This document shows, one piece after another, positions 1 to 8,029 of a DNA stretch of 14,117 bases (positions are counted from its first letter, which is position 1; the number at the start of each line of letters is the position of its first letter). The DNA lies in assembly GCA_039714995.1 (NCBI GenBank), contig JBDLII010000044.1, positions 1 through 14,117 of the forward strand, given 5' to 3'. Made by a program: the position numbers and the translations under genes. The notes under the pieces were generated by a model. The model was not told where the DNA came from and ran no database searches. It saw only the letters and a program-made list of their open reading frames with translations. The stretch is from Sva-25 sp039714995 (GTDB taxonomy: Bacteria > Pseudomonadota > Gammaproteobacteria > Chromatiales > Chromatiaceae).

Positions 1-243
1 AGCTTCTTTGCCTCTCCCACCAAGCCGGCCGCGGTGCGGGCTGATATGGCACTGCTGCAGCGTGCCAAGGATGAACTGCGGATCCCGGTGGTTGCGATTG
101 GCGGTATAACACCGGACAATGGCAAATCCCTGATCGAGGCCGGCGCCGATATGCTTGCGGTGATATCGGCCGTTTTCGGGCAGCATGACGTTAAACAGGC
201 CAGCCGTGGCTTTGCACAACTATTTTTGGAGAAACAACGATGA
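1..243 (+). CDS. thiE: Thiamine-phosphate synthase, C-terminal part (cut by window start)
   Basis: This is the last 80 codons of a gene whose start lies before the window. The open frame runs from base 1 with no start needed. It shows the C-terminal ThiE signature: a TKP segment near the beginning, then PVVAIGGITPDN (a phosphate-binding loop of the TIM barrel) and the terminal GADMLAVISAVFG strand and helix. ThiE joins HMP-pyrophosphate and the thiazole phosphate to give thiamine phosphate in the cytoplasm. The TGA stop overlaps the ATG of hemL (ATGA at 240-243), so the two genes are probably co-transcribed and translationally coupled. A ThiD-ThiE fusion cannot be excluded because the N-terminus is missing. 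Confidence 0.88.
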   Translation, partial: SFFASPTKPAAVRADMALLQRAKDELRIPVVAIGGITPDNGKSLIEAGADMLAVISAVFGQHDVKQASRGFAQLFLEKQR

Positions 244-1526
244 GTCAGTCCAGCGACCTGTTCGAGCAGGCGAAAATACATATCCCCGGGGGGGTCAACT
301 CGCCGGTGCGCGCCTTTAAAGGCGTTGGCGGCGAGCCGCTGTTCATCGACTCCGCGGCGGGCTCCTCGCTCTATGATGCGCAGGGCAGACGCTATATCGA
401 CTATGTCGGTTCCTGGGGGCCGATGATCCTCGGCCACGCACATCCGGAGGTGATCGCCGCGGTCGAAGCCGTGGTGCGCAAGGGGCTCTCGTTCGGCGCA
501 CCCACCGAGATCGAGACCAGGATGGCGGACAAGGTGTGCGAACTGGTGCCATCCATCGAACTGGTGCGCATGGTCTCGTCCGGCACCGAAGCGACGATGA
601 GCGCCATTCGCCTGGCGCGCGGCTTTACCGGGCGCGACAAGATCGTCAAGTTCGAGGGCTGCTATCACGGCCACTCGGATTCGCTGCTGGTCAAGGCGGG
701 GTCGGGTGCGCTGACCTTTGGCGAACCCTCTTCTCCCGGGGTTCCGGCCTCCCTGGCTGAACACACCATCACGCTGAACTACAACGACAGCGCCCAGGTG
801 CGCGAGACCTTCTCCAGCATCGGCGAGCAGATCGCCTGCATCATCGTCGAGCCCGTCGCCGGCAATATGAACTGCATCCCGCCGCTGCCCGGTTTTCTCG
901 AAACTCTGCGCAGTGAATGTGATAAATCCGGTTCCGTGCTGATCTTCGATGAAGTGATGACCGGCTTTCGCGTGGCGCTTGGCGGCGCCCAGGCCCTCTA
1001 TGACGTCAAGCCCGACCTGACGACGCTGGGAAAGGTGATCGGCGGCGGTATGCCGGTCGGCGCCTTTGGCGGCAGACGCGACATCATGGAGAGAATCTCG
1101 CCGCTGGGGCCTGTCTACCAGGCGGGAACGCTCTCCGGCAACCCGATTGCCATGACCGCCGGCCTGAAAACGCTGGAGCTGATCTCGGCGACGGATTTCT
1201 ACAGCAAGCTGACAGCAAAAACCGAAGTGCTCGTCAGCGGGCTCAGGATGCGTGCGAGGTCAGCCGGCGTTGCCGTGACCACCAACCAGGTCGGCGGCAT
1301 GTTCGGACTCTTTTTCAGCGAGGCTGACAAGGTGTCGGATTTCGCCCAGTCGATGGCCTGCAACCAGCAGCAGTTCCGGCAATTTTTTCACGCCATGCTG
1401 GAGCGGGGCATCTACCTGGCGCCGTCGGCGTTTGAAGCAGGCTTTGTCTCGGCTGCGCACAGTAATGAGGATCTGCAGCAGACGCTGGATGCGGCAGCGG
1501 AATCTTTTGCGGAAATCGGGAAATGA
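240..1526 (+). CDS. hemL: Glutamate-1-semialdehyde 2,1-aminomutase
   Basis: HemL converts glutamate-1-semialdehyde to 5-aminolevulinate, the first committed precursor of haem and other tetrapyrroles in the C5 pathway. It is a cytoplasmic PLP enzyme. At 428 residues it has the normal full length. Visible family marks are IPGGVNSPVRAF near residues 15-26, SSGTEATMSAIRLAR (113-127), CYHGHSD (141-147), the PLP-contacting FDEVMTGFR (236-244) and the Schiff-base lysine K265 in TTLGKVIGGGMPVGAFGG. The start is supported by GGAGA about ten bases upstream (226-230) and by the ATGA overlap with thiE. The next gene begins 17 bases after the stop on the same strand. A haem-biosynthesis gene fits a genome region that also codes for haem proteins, though the cox operon is about 9 kb away. 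Confidence 0.97.
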   Translation: MSQSSDLFEQAKIHIPGGVNSPVRAFKGVGGEPLFIDSAAGSSLYDAQGRRYIDYVGSWGPMILGHAHPEVIAAVEAVVRKGLSFGAPTEIETRMADKVCELVPSIELVRMVSSGTEATMSAIRLARGFTGRDKIVKFEGCYHGHSDSLLVKAGSGALTFGEPSSPGVPASLAEHTITLNYNDSAQVRETFSSIGEQIACIIVEPVAGNMNCIPPLPGFLETLRSECDKSGSVLIFDEVMTGFRVALGGAQALYDVKPDLTTLGKVIGGGMPVGAFGGRRDIMERISPLGPVYQAGTLSGNPIAMTAGLKTLELISATDFYSKLTAKTEVLVSGLRMRARSAGVAVTTNQVGGMFGLFFSEADKVSDFAQSMACNQQQFRQFFHAMLERGIYLAPSAFEAGFVSAAHSNEDLQQTLDAAAESFAEIGK

Positions 1527-1543
1527 CTCTCTGGTAACACTCC

Positions 1544-3529
1544 ATGATGGAGCTGCTTGATTCCCTGATCACCTGGGTCAATGTCCATCCCCACTGGGCC
1601 GGTATCGTCGTGTTCCTGGTGGCCTTCAGCGAGTCGCTGGCAGTGATCGGCATGATCATTCCGGGCGTGGTGATGATGTTCGCCGCCGGCGCACTGATTG
1701 GCGCCGGTGCGGTCGGGTTTCAGGGCATCTACTGGTGGGCGGTTGCCGGGGCGGTACTGGGCGACGGCCTCAGTTTCTGGATCGGGCAGCACTACAAGCA
1801 GCAGCTCTGCGCCATCTGGCCATTTTCAAGGCATCCGCAGATGCTTGACCGGGGGACGCGTTTTTTTCAGCGCTGGGGCGGCAAAAGCGTGGCGCTGGGA
1901 CGCTTCTTCGGCCCTGTCAGGGCCGTGATCCCACTGGTCGCCGGGATGATGGAGATGCCGCTGCAGCGGTTTCTGATCGCCAATGTCCTGTCGGCGCTGG
2001 GATGGGCCGTCGCCTACCTGCTGCCCGGCATCGTCATCGGCGTCTCGCTGGAGCTCGCCTCCGAGGTGGCGATGCACCTGGTCGTGCTGGGGGTGGTGGT
2101 CCTTGTCGGCCTGTGGCTGCTGTTGTGGCTGGCAAACAGGCTCTTTTTTCTGTTTCAGCCCGTGGCGGTGCGCTTCGTTCGCTGGCTGTTGAACTTCTCC
2201 GTTGGCGAAACGCTTCCCCGCCGCATGGCGGCCGCCCTGGCGGACCCTGATCACAAAGAGGCGCAGGGACTGGCTTTGATGGCGGCATTGCTGCTGCTGA
2301 TGATTTTCGCCATCACGTTGATCGCATCGCTGCTGTTCGGCTTTCACGGTTTTGGTCCCTTCGACCACGCGGTGCATGAAGGCCTGGCCGCGTTGCGCTC
2401 TCCGGCCGTTGACAGCCTGATGGTTTTCATCACGATGCTGGGCGACGACTGGATGCTGGCCGGTTTGAGCCTCGTTGTGATGCTGCTGCTTCTGCAGCAG
2501 CATCCTGCAACGGCATGGCACTGGCTGGCGGCCGTGGCATTCGCATTCCTCATGGTGTTTCTGCTCAAGCAGGGACTGCGTGTGCCGCGGCCGGAGGAGG
2601 CTGCCGTCAGTGGCTGGTCTTTCCCTTCCGGACACACCCTGAAGAGCACGGTGATCTACGGCTTTCTCGCCCTGCTGCTGAGCACCCCGCTGCGGCCATC
2701 CGGGCGCATGCTCGTCTATGCGGTCAGCGTGGCCCTGGTTGCCCTGATCGGCTTTTCGCGGCTCTATCTCGGGGTTCACTGGTTTTCCGATGTGGCTGCG
2801 GGCTGGTCCATCGGCCTGCTGTGGGTGACGATTCTGGGACTGGCGTGGCGCCACCATCCGCACCCTGCACTGCATACAGCGGCACTGGCGACTGTGGTGA
2901 TCCTGTGGCTGGTGATTGCCAGCGGCTGGCATCTGAGCCGGATGCATCAGGCGCAGCTGGCTTCCTATCAACCGCAACGCGAGGTGATTGCCGTTGATCT
3001 GGAGGAGTGGCGGCAGGGTACGCAGCTGCCGCGGTGGCGGGAGACCCTGTTCGACGGACGCGATCCGTTCGACCTGCGTTTTCGCGGTGAGATCGGCTTT
3101 ATCGAGACGTTGCTGCAGCAGCACGGATGGAGCCCGGCGAAACCCTTCCGGGTTCTGGACCTGATGCAGAGCCTGATTCCGCAGCAGCGCGCGCCCGAGC
3201 TGCCTGCAGTGCCAAAGCTCTATGACGGCCGGCGCGCCATCCTGACCATGACGGCAGTGATCGACAACCGCTACCTGGTGCTGCGCCTGTGGCCGAGCCA
3301 GTTCGAGGCGGGGGGCTGCCCGGTCTGGCTTGGCCATCTGATCGAACAGCGGGAGCGGTCACTGGCGGGTATCCTGCGTATTCCCTACAGCACCGCTTCG
3401 GCTTTTACCAGCCGGCAGGAGGGGATGGTGCAGCAGCTGCTGGACAGTGCAGGGGGCTGTATCACTCCCCCCATCGCTGGCCAAGCGAATGCGCCACCTG
3501 CAGATGATCCAGGACTCTTGCCACCATGA
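1544..3529 (+). CDS. DedA - PAP2 phosphatase - LssY-like fusion membrane protein
   Basis: This 661-residue protein has three parts. Residues about 1-200 are a DedA/SNARE-associated domain, with E30, IPG at 39-41 and the conserved GRFFGPVRAVIPLVAG (119-134). Residues about 240-435 are a PAP2 acid phosphatase with all three motifs: K342-X6-R349-P350, PSGH (361-364), and S405-R406-X5-H412-X3-D416. Residues about 475-640 resemble the soluble LssY C-terminal domain. Many hydrophobic spans place it in the inner membrane. PAP2 enzymes dephosphorylate lipid phosphates or pyrophosphates, and some DedA proteins transport undecaprenyl phosphate; the substrate here is unknown. The start is either of two adjacent ATGs (1544 or 1547), with only a weak ribosome site. 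It follows hemL by 17 bases, so it may be read from the same transcript. Its last 68 bases overlap the end of ubiX on the other strand. Confidence 0.9.
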   Translation: MMELLDSLITWVNVHPHWAGIVVFLVAFSESLAVIGMIIPGVVMMFAAGALIGAGAVGFQGIYWWAVAGAVLGDGLSFWIGQHYKQQLCAIWPFSRHPQMLDRGTRFFQRWGGKSVALGRFFGPVRAVIPLVAGMMEMPLQRFLIANVLSALGWAVAYLLPGIVIGVSLELASEVAMHLVVLGVVVLVGLWLLLWLANRLFFLFQPVAVRFVRWLLNFSVGETLPRRMAAALADPDHKEAQGLALMAALLLLMIFAITLIASLLFGFHGFGPFDHAVHEGLAALRSPAVDSLMVFITMLGDDWMLAGLSLVVMLLLLQQHPATAWHWLAAVAFAFLMVFLLKQGLRVPRPEEAAVSGWSFPSGHTLKSTVIYGFLALLLSTPLRPSGRMLVYAVSVALVALIGFSRLYLGVHWFSDVAAGWSIGLLWVTILGLAWRHHPHPALHTAALATVVILWLVIASGWHLSRMHQAQLASYQPQREVIAVDLEEWRQGTQLPRWRETLFDGRDPFDLRFRGEIGFIETLLQQHGWSPAKPFRVLDLMQSLIPQQRAPELPAVPKLYDGRRAILTMTAVIDNRYLVLRLWPSQFEAGGCPVWLGHLIEQRERSLAGILRIPYSTASAFTSRQEGMVQQLLDSAGGCITPPIAGQANAPPADDPGLLPP

Positions 3530-4070
3530 AGTCGACAATCTCGTCAACGGAGCCGGGGTTGAAATAGAAGCCCGGATTTGCCGGCAGGATGGTGGCGCCG
3601 GCCTGTGACAATTTGAGCATATTCTCGAGATGAATCGTCGACAGCGGGGTTTCACGGACGACAAGGATCAGCGGCTTGCGCTCCTTCAGCATCACGTCGG
3701 CTGCCCGCTCGATGAGGTTGTCGCTGATGCCATGGGCGATGCTTGCCAGGGTGCCGGTGGTGCAGGGGCAGACCACCATCGCCTGCGGGGGGTTGGAGCC
3801 GCTGGCGACCGGCGCTGTCCACTGCGTGCGGCCGAAGACCTGAAGCTGCTCTGCCTTGACAGCGTAGTGGTCACATAACAGCTGCTGCGCATCCTGCGGC
3901 CTGGAAGGGAGCTCGATGCCGGCTTCCATCTGCATCACGATCTGCGCCGCGCTGGAGTAGAGCAGATAGACCGGCCGTCCTGCCTGAAGCAGCTCCTCGA
4001 GCAGCCGCAGTCCGTACTGTGCTCCTGAAGCTCCGGTCCAGGCCAGTGCGATCGGTTTGCTGTTATCCAT
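3462..4070 (-). CDS. ubiX: Flavin prenyltransferase UbiX
   Basis: UbiX attaches a dimethylallyl group to FMN, making the prenylated flavin used by the UbiD decarboxylase in ubiquinone synthesis. At 202 residues it is of usual length. The N-terminal WTGASGAQYG (11-20) is the flavin-binding loop. CPCTTGTLASIA (101-112) is the conserved middle segment. The catalytic-region residues known from the family are present: K129, R139-E140 in VVRETPLS, Y169 in PGFYF, and R185. The start is the ATG at 4070. The gene lies alone on this strand between a convergent neighbour (68-nt overlap at its 3' end) and a divergent small gene. The 230-bp region upstream must hold its promoter, but no strong sigma70 match was picked out. 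Confidence 0.95.
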   Translation of the reverse strand: MDNSKPIALAWTGASGAQYGLRLLEELLQAGRPVYLLYSSAAQIVMQMEAGIELPSRPQDAQQLLCDHYAVKAEQLQVFGRTQWTAPVASGSNPPQAMVVCPCTTGTLASIAHGISDNLIERAADVMLKERKPLILVVRETPLSTIHLENMLKLSQAGATILPANPGFYFNPGSVDEIVDFMVARVLDHLQVAHSLGQRWGE

Positions 4071-4215
4071 GACGCCACCTGTAAGCCAGAAAAAACAGTC
4101 GATTCAGGAGCAGTATACAGAAATCATCAGGACGAACGGGAGAGCGCCCGAATCAGAGGGTAGAAAAAAACCACTTGATTCGTATTGCTGTAAATGCATA
4201 TACTTCAGATATGTG

Positions 4216-4229
4216 TTGACATATATCAA
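4216..4229 (+). promoter_or_regulatory. FNR/ANR-like binding site ahead of the microprotein gene
   Basis: The sequence TTGAC-ATAT-ATCAA matches the FNR/ANR consensus TTGAT-N4-ATCAA at 9 of 10 fixed positions. A weak -10 candidate, TTAATT at 4248-4253, would put the box near -40 from transcription start, the usual place for FNR-type activation. It precedes the small gene starting at 4301 by 71 bases. Its first six bases are also a perfect -35 hexamer (TTGACA), but no matching -10 lies at 16-18 bases. Regulation by oxygen is an inference from the motif alone. Confidence 0.5.
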
Positions 4230-4300
4230 TCAATACTGAATTCGGGGTTAATTGCCCGGGTGTCAAACAATTTTAAATAACTAACCTTAGGAGTGGAGAA

Positions 4301-4417
4301 ATGACTGCAAGTACCGGTAATCTGTTTGGTAATATTTGTGTTTCCTGTGTGGTAACGGTCCTGGCCGTTATTGCGATTATCAGCGCGGCAACCCTGATCT
4401 GGGTCAGCATGCTGTAA
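4301..4417 (+). CDS. 38-residue single-span membrane microprotein, unknown function
   Basis: This short reading frame starts at an ATG preceded by a strong Shine-Dalgarno (AGGAG at 4289-4293, seven bases before the start) and ends at TAA. The product has a short polar N-terminus (MTASTGNLFGN), two cysteines three residues apart (C13, C16), and then an uninterrupted hydrophobic stretch from about 13 to 37 that should form one membrane helix. It has no charged residue at all. I do not recognise the family. Its size and shape recall the small accessory subunits of respiratory oxidases, but no specific resemblance is claimed. It stands alone, divergent from ubiX and convergent with mpl, behind an FNR-like box. 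The case for it rests on the ribosome site, the clean helix and the upstream box. Confidence 0.6.
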   Translation: MTASTGNLFGNICVSCVVTVLAVIAIISAATLIWVSML

Positions 4418-4487
4418 ATCGCTTTTTGCATGGAGGCGCATCTCGCCCCCTGCAGGGATGCAGTCGATGGGCGTGAGCACATCCAGT

Positions 4488-4508
4488 ACGCCAGGAGTAG
4501 CCTGGCGT
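4488..4508. terminator. Hairpin between convergent microprotein gene and mpl
   Basis: The perfect inverted repeat ACGCCAGG / CCTGGCGT has 8-bp arms and a 5-base loop. An outer CGATGG (4465-4470) / CCATCG (4510-4515) pair could extend the structure. It lies between two genes whose 3' ends face each other (stops at 4417 on + and 4516 on -), where a bidirectional terminator is expected. No T-run follows on either strand, so a classical intrinsic terminator is not shown. Confidence 0.4.
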
Positions 4509-4515
4509 TCCATCG

Positions 4516-5880
4516 TCACATACCACCTCTCTTGCCGAGCGCGTCGAGAATGCGCTGGTGGATCCCTTCAAATCCGCCGTTGCTCATCACCAGGATCGTA
4601 TCTCCGTCGCGGGCCTCTGCCGCGATGCGCTCGATGATCGCCTGTGTTGAGTCGTAAACCTGCGCCCTGGCTCCCAGCGGTGCAAAGACGCCGTTCGCAT
4701 CCCACTGCAGCGAGGGTGGAGAGAAGACCAGCACCTGGTCTGCCTTTTCAAGCGATGCCGGCAGTGTCCCGGCATGAATTCCCATGCGCATGGTATTGGA
4801 GCGCGGCTCCAGCACGGCGATGATGCGCGCCTCTCCTGTCTGGCGGCGCAAGCCATTCAACGTGGTTGCAATCGCTGTGGGATGGTGAGCGAAATCATCA
4901 TAGAGACGGATGCCGTTGACCTCTCCGCGCAGCTCCATGCGGCGCTTGACATTTTCAAAGCGTGACAGGGCTTCGATAGCGATACCGGCAGGCACGCCGG
5001 TATGGCGGGCGGCGGCAATAGCAGCCAGCGCATTGCGCACATTGTGATCTCCCGTCAACGTCCAGTTGACCGTTCCCCGCGCCTTGCCGTCCTGGAGCAC
5101 GCTGAATTCGCTGCCATCCTGCTGGAGATACTCCGCCTGCCACTGGCCGTCCGGGCCAATCGTCTCCAGCGGCGTCCATCTCCCCATCTCCAGCACCTGA
5201 TGAAGCGGCTGGTCATCGGCAGGAGCAATCAGCAGGCCGTTGCCGGGAATCATACGCACCAGGTGGTGAAATTGGCGCTGGATCATGGCGAGATCGTCAA
5301 AGATATCGGCATGATCAAACTCGAGGTTGTTCAGTATCAGCGTGCGCGGCCGGTAGTGCACGAACTTGGAGCGCTTGTCGAAAAAGGCGGTGTCGTACTC
5401 ATCCGCCTCGACGACAAAAAAAGGGGAGTCGCCGCTGCGCGCGGAGAGGCCGAAATTCTTCGGGATGCCGCCGATCAGAAATCCCGGCGCCAGGCCGGCA
5501 TCCTCGAGAATCCATGCCAGCATCGCGGCCGTGGTCGTCTTGCCGTGGGTTCCGGCAACCGCCAGCACCCAGCGGTTCTTGAGGATATGCTCCAGCAGCC
5601 ACTGCGGGCCCGAAGTGTAAGCCAGGTCGTTGTCGAGCATATACTCCACGGCGGGATTGCCCCGCGACATGGCGTTGCCGACCACGACCATATCCGGTGC
5701 TGGCTGCAGATGCCCGGGTTGATAACCCTCCATCAGTGTAATCCCGGCCTCTTCGAGCTGGGTGCTCATCGGCGGATAGACGCTGGCGTCAGAGCCGGTT
5801 ACCTGGTGGCCGGCCTGGCGGGCGAGCAGGGCGATGCCGCCCATGAAGGTTCCGCAAATTCCGAGAATGTGGATGTGCAT
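4516..5880 (-). CDS. mpl: UDP-MurNAc:L-alanyl-gamma-D-glutamyl-meso-DAP ligase
   Basis: Mpl joins the murein tripeptide released during wall turnover directly to UDP-MurNAc, returning it to peptidoglycan synthesis. It is a cytoplasmic member of the Mur ligase superfamily. At 454 residues it is full length. The N-terminal HILGICGTFMGGIALLA (4-20) is the Rossmann-like UDP-MurNAc binding start typical of Mpl rather than MurC. GTHGKTTT (110-117) is the ATP P-loop. EADEYD (158-163) and NLEFDHADIF (185-194) are the central-domain motifs. The C-terminal ligase domain includes DDFAHHPTAI. The start at 5880 is fixed by this conserved N-terminus; the ribosome site is weak. Another gene on the same strand ends 122 bases upstream. 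The same strand also carries a NamZ-like gene, which fits a wall-recycling theme. Confidence 0.96.
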   Translation of the reverse strand: MHIHILGICGTFMGGIALLARQAGHQVTGSDASVYPPMSTQLEEAGITLMEGYQPGHLQPAPDMVVVGNAMSRGNPAVEYMLDNDLAYTSGPQWLLEHILKNRWVLAVAGTHGKTTTAAMLAWILEDAGLAPGFLIGGIPKNFGLSARSGDSPFFVVEADEYDTAFFDKRSKFVHYRPRTLILNNLEFDHADIFDDLAMIQRQFHHLVRMIPGNGLLIAPADDQPLHQVLEMGRWTPLETIGPDGQWQAEYLQQDGSEFSVLQDGKARGTVNWTLTGDHNVRNALAAIAAARHTGVPAGIAIEALSRFENVKRRMELRGEVNGIRLYDDFAHHPTAIATTLNGLRRQTGEARIIAVLEPRSNTMRMGIHAGTLPASLEKADQVLVFSPPSLQWDANGVFAPLGARAQVYDSTQAIIERIAAEARDGDTILVMSNGGFEGIHQRILDALGKRGGM

Positions 5881-6002
5881 GGCGTATTTTTCAGATCGAT
5901 GGTGACAGGCGTAGTGGCAATGGCTGATAGATGGGCCCGGGCTGAACGGGAGAGTTTATCGGGGCGGGTGATGCGATCCATCCCCGGACATTTGATGACA
6001 CA

Positions 6003-6674
6003 CTACTTTACAGATGCCAATGATAGGGTTCCACTGGCTTTGCTCTTAAACTCCTCCCAGCCGTCCAATTCCAGATCCTGCGCGATTTTTTGGGATATCA
6101 GGAGTACGGGGGTGTCTGCACGACCATTTCGTCGTACACCGACCAGTTTTACCGGCGTTTGCAATGGAATGCCGTTGATGTTCAGCGCAAGATACATCTC
6201 CGGCCAGGAGGCATCACATCTCAACCACGACAACCGATGCCCGGGATAGCTTTCCGGAATCACAAGTTCGGCATGGTACTCCAGATTCATGAACCAGTTG
6301 TAACAGTTGGCAGTTTTTGCAGATTCTGCATTCCTGCCGGCCATAAGGATCTGGACATCAACCTCGACATCCTTGACCTCTGAAAGCCTTGCGATGATTT
6401 CTGAATGGTGCTGTGATACTGCTTCATCAAATTCATCGTCTGACGCCAGTTCCCGGTCTTTTTGCACGTCTGTCGATGTGACCGTATCGTGAATCCTGTC
6501 TTGAACCGTGGTTTCCAGATCCGGAGGCGTCTCAACATTGGTGCCGTCAGTCATCAACCCTATTCCAATGCACAGGCCAAATCCTGCCACGAAAGCTGAC
6601 AAAGCCGCTATGTAGGTGTTGCGGTTCTCTGCAAAAGATGCAGCCGCTTTGTTTGCGAGCAACCTGACATCCAT
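6003..6674 (-). CDS. Unrecognised membrane-anchored protein, 223 residues
   Basis: I do not recognise this family. The protein has a short cytoplasmic-looking N-terminus, one hydrophobic span at about 21-41 (AALSAFVAGFGLCIGIGLM), and then an acidic, probably helical stretch at about 50-100. The rest is a mixed globular region of about 120 residues with two cysteines (C124, C153) and aromatic clusters (CYNWFMNLEYH; LSWLRCDASWPEMYL). The layout suggests an inner-membrane anchor with a periplasmic domain. The start ATG at 6674 has only a weak upstream site (GGTAGG). Its base composition looks more AT-rich than that of mpl and the NamZ-like gene on either side, which could reflect acquisition or weak selection. 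It lies between two peptidoglycan-recycling genes on the same strand, but gaps of 122 and 149 bases make a tight operon uncertain. Confidence 0.72.
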   Translation of the reverse strand: MDVRLLANKAAASFAENRNTYIAALSAFVAGFGLCIGIGLMTDGTNVETPPDLETTVQDRIHDTVTSTDVQKDRELASDDEFDEAVSQHHSEIIARLSEVKDVEVDVQILMAGRNAESAKTANCYNWFMNLEYHAELVIPESYPGHRLSWLRCDASWPEMYLALNINGIPLQTPVKLVGVRRNGRADTPVLLISQKIAQDLELDGWEEFKSKASGTLSLASVK

Positions 6675-6823
6675 GGCATTAACCTACCAAACACAGGCTG
6701 CTTTCTGCAACAGTTATTGCCGGGCAGGCGCTGTTGGGAGCCGTTCGAAAAAACTTTCCGCTCCTGCGCCGACGTCAACAGAGCAGGATGTTATCGGGAT
6801 ATGACGTGCATGGCGCCCTGTGA

Positions 6824-8029
6824 TCAATGGTAAAGCAGCACGTCCCTGCGCTCTTCTAACCAGGCGTGTTCGTCCTTGCACAGCAATGCCTCGAGATCCG
6901 ACGCTGCGCTGTTCGGGTCGTCCACCCACTCCCGCAGCAACTCGCTGCCATTGATCAGGTCGATAGCCAGCCGCTCGTGTTCATATTCGTAGGCAAAATC
7001 GCGCCACAGCGGGTAGTCCGGGTGAATCCGGCGCAGCGCCTTGAAAGCGAGCGCCTGCAGCCGCCAGGGCCGGAAGTCGTGATGGCTGTAGTGCGGACCC
7101 TCGACGTGGAACTGTAAGCCTGAGCACAAAGTCCCCTGGTGTTTCTGCGCAACGGGTTCGAACCAGCATGTACGCAGCCGGCAGCCGCGGAGCCATTCAG
7201 GCGCCAGGCGGGCCATTTCGGCGCTGATTGCCGGGGCGTCGATGTCCGGTGCGCCGAACATCTCCAGCGGCCGGGTCGTGCCGCGTCCCTCGGAGAGTGT
7301 CGTTCCTTCCAGCATGACCGTCCCCGGAAAGCAGCGCGCCATCCACGGGTTGGGGGCATTGGGACTCGGGTTGATCCACTCACGCTCACCCAGCGGCCAG
7401 CCGAATCCCGGCGCCTGTTCGGCTTGCCAGCCCTGCATTTCGATGACCCGGTAGTCAACATCCAGTGCGAATCGCTGCAGGAACCAGTTGCCCATTTCAC
7501 CCAGCGTCAGTCCGTGGCGCATTGGCATCTCTCCCGCGCCAACGAAACTCTCCCAACCTTCCCGCAGGATCAGGCCCTCGACCGGGCGGCCGATGGGATT
7601 CGGCCGGTCGAGCACCCACACCGTCTTGCCATGCGCCGCCGCGGCCTCAAGGACATACCGCAGCGTGGTAATGAACGTGTAGATGCGGCAGCCCAGATCC
7701 TGCAGGTCGACCAGCAGGACGTCAAAGCTCTCCATCATCTCGTCCGTAGGCCGGCGCACCTCGCCATACAGGCTGTACACCGGTATACCGTACGCGGGAT
7801 CAATGAAATCCTGTGACTCAACCATGTTGTCCTGCTTGTCGCCACGCAGTCCGTGCTGGGGGCCGAAGGCTGCCGTGAGCTGGATGCTCTTCTTCGCGGC
7901 CAGCACGTCCAGCGAGTGATCGAGATTTGCGGTGACCGAAGCGGGGTGGGCCAGCAGCGCCACACGCCGGCCTGCAAGGGGCGTCAGCAACGCGTCGTCT
8001 TCGATCAGCCGGTCGATACCAAACTTCAT
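6824..8029 (-). CDS. DUF1343 protein, putative exo-beta-N-acetylmuramidase (NamZ family)
   Basis: The protein matches the DUF1343/YbbC family, whose Bacillus member NamZ removes MurNAc from the non-reducing end of peptidoglycan fragments. Family landmarks are the N-terminal GRRVALLAHPASV, then AAFGPQHGLRGDKQDN, PVYSLYGE, the acidic DVLLVDLQDLGCRIYTFITTL, and VLDRPNPIG, with LEGTTLSEGRGTTRPLE further on. The last segment covers substrate loops in this family. I chose the ATG at 8029 (401 residues) because MKFGIDRL begins the family's conserved region. A further upstream ATG at 8092 would add 21 residues with no family resemblance or good ribosome site. No clear signal peptide is visible from this start, so it may act in the cytoplasm on imported fragments. 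Hydrolase activity is inferred from family only. Confidence 0.88.
   Translation of the reverse strand: MKFGIDRLIEDDALLTPLAGRRVALLAHPASVTANLDHSLDVLAAKKSIQLTAAFGPQHGLRGDKQDNMVESQDFIDPAYGIPVYSLYGEVRRPTDEMMESFDVLLVDLQDLGCRIYTFITTLRYVLEAAAAHGKTVWVLDRPNPIGRPVEGLILREGWESFVGAGEMPMRHGLTLGEMGNWFLQRFALDVDYRVIEMQGWQAEQAPGFGWPLGEREWINPSPNAPNPWMARCFPGTVMLEGTTLSEGRGTTRPLEMFGAPDIDAPAISAEMARLAPEWLRGCRLRTCWFEPVAQKHQGTLCSGLQFHVEGPHYSHHDFRPWRLQALAFKALRRIHPDYPLWRDFAYEYEHERLAIDLINGSELLREWVDDPNSAASDLEALLCKDEHAWLEERRDVLLYH

Noticed and set aside
1826..3337. 503-codon open frame on the minus strand opposite the DedA-PAP2 gene
   Set aside because: It is rich in Gln, His and Arg with no domain, and mirrors a strongly supported gene with all PAP2 motifs. 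It is a composition shadow.
4057..4239. 60-codon frame overlapping the ubiX start
   Set aside because: No ribosome site, starts inside ubiX on the opposite strand and ends beyond the FNR-like box; polar, featureless translation.
5002..6249. 415-codon open frame on the plus strand opposite mpl
   Set aside because: No recognisable motif; mpl on the other strand has all Mur ligase signatures, and the frame runs through the gap into the next minus-strand gene.
6727..6770. Imperfect hairpin (GGCGC...GCGCC with inner GGAGC...GCTCC) after the NamZ-like gene
   Set aside because: Short broken stems, an 18-base loop and no T-run on the minus strand; too weak to call a terminator.
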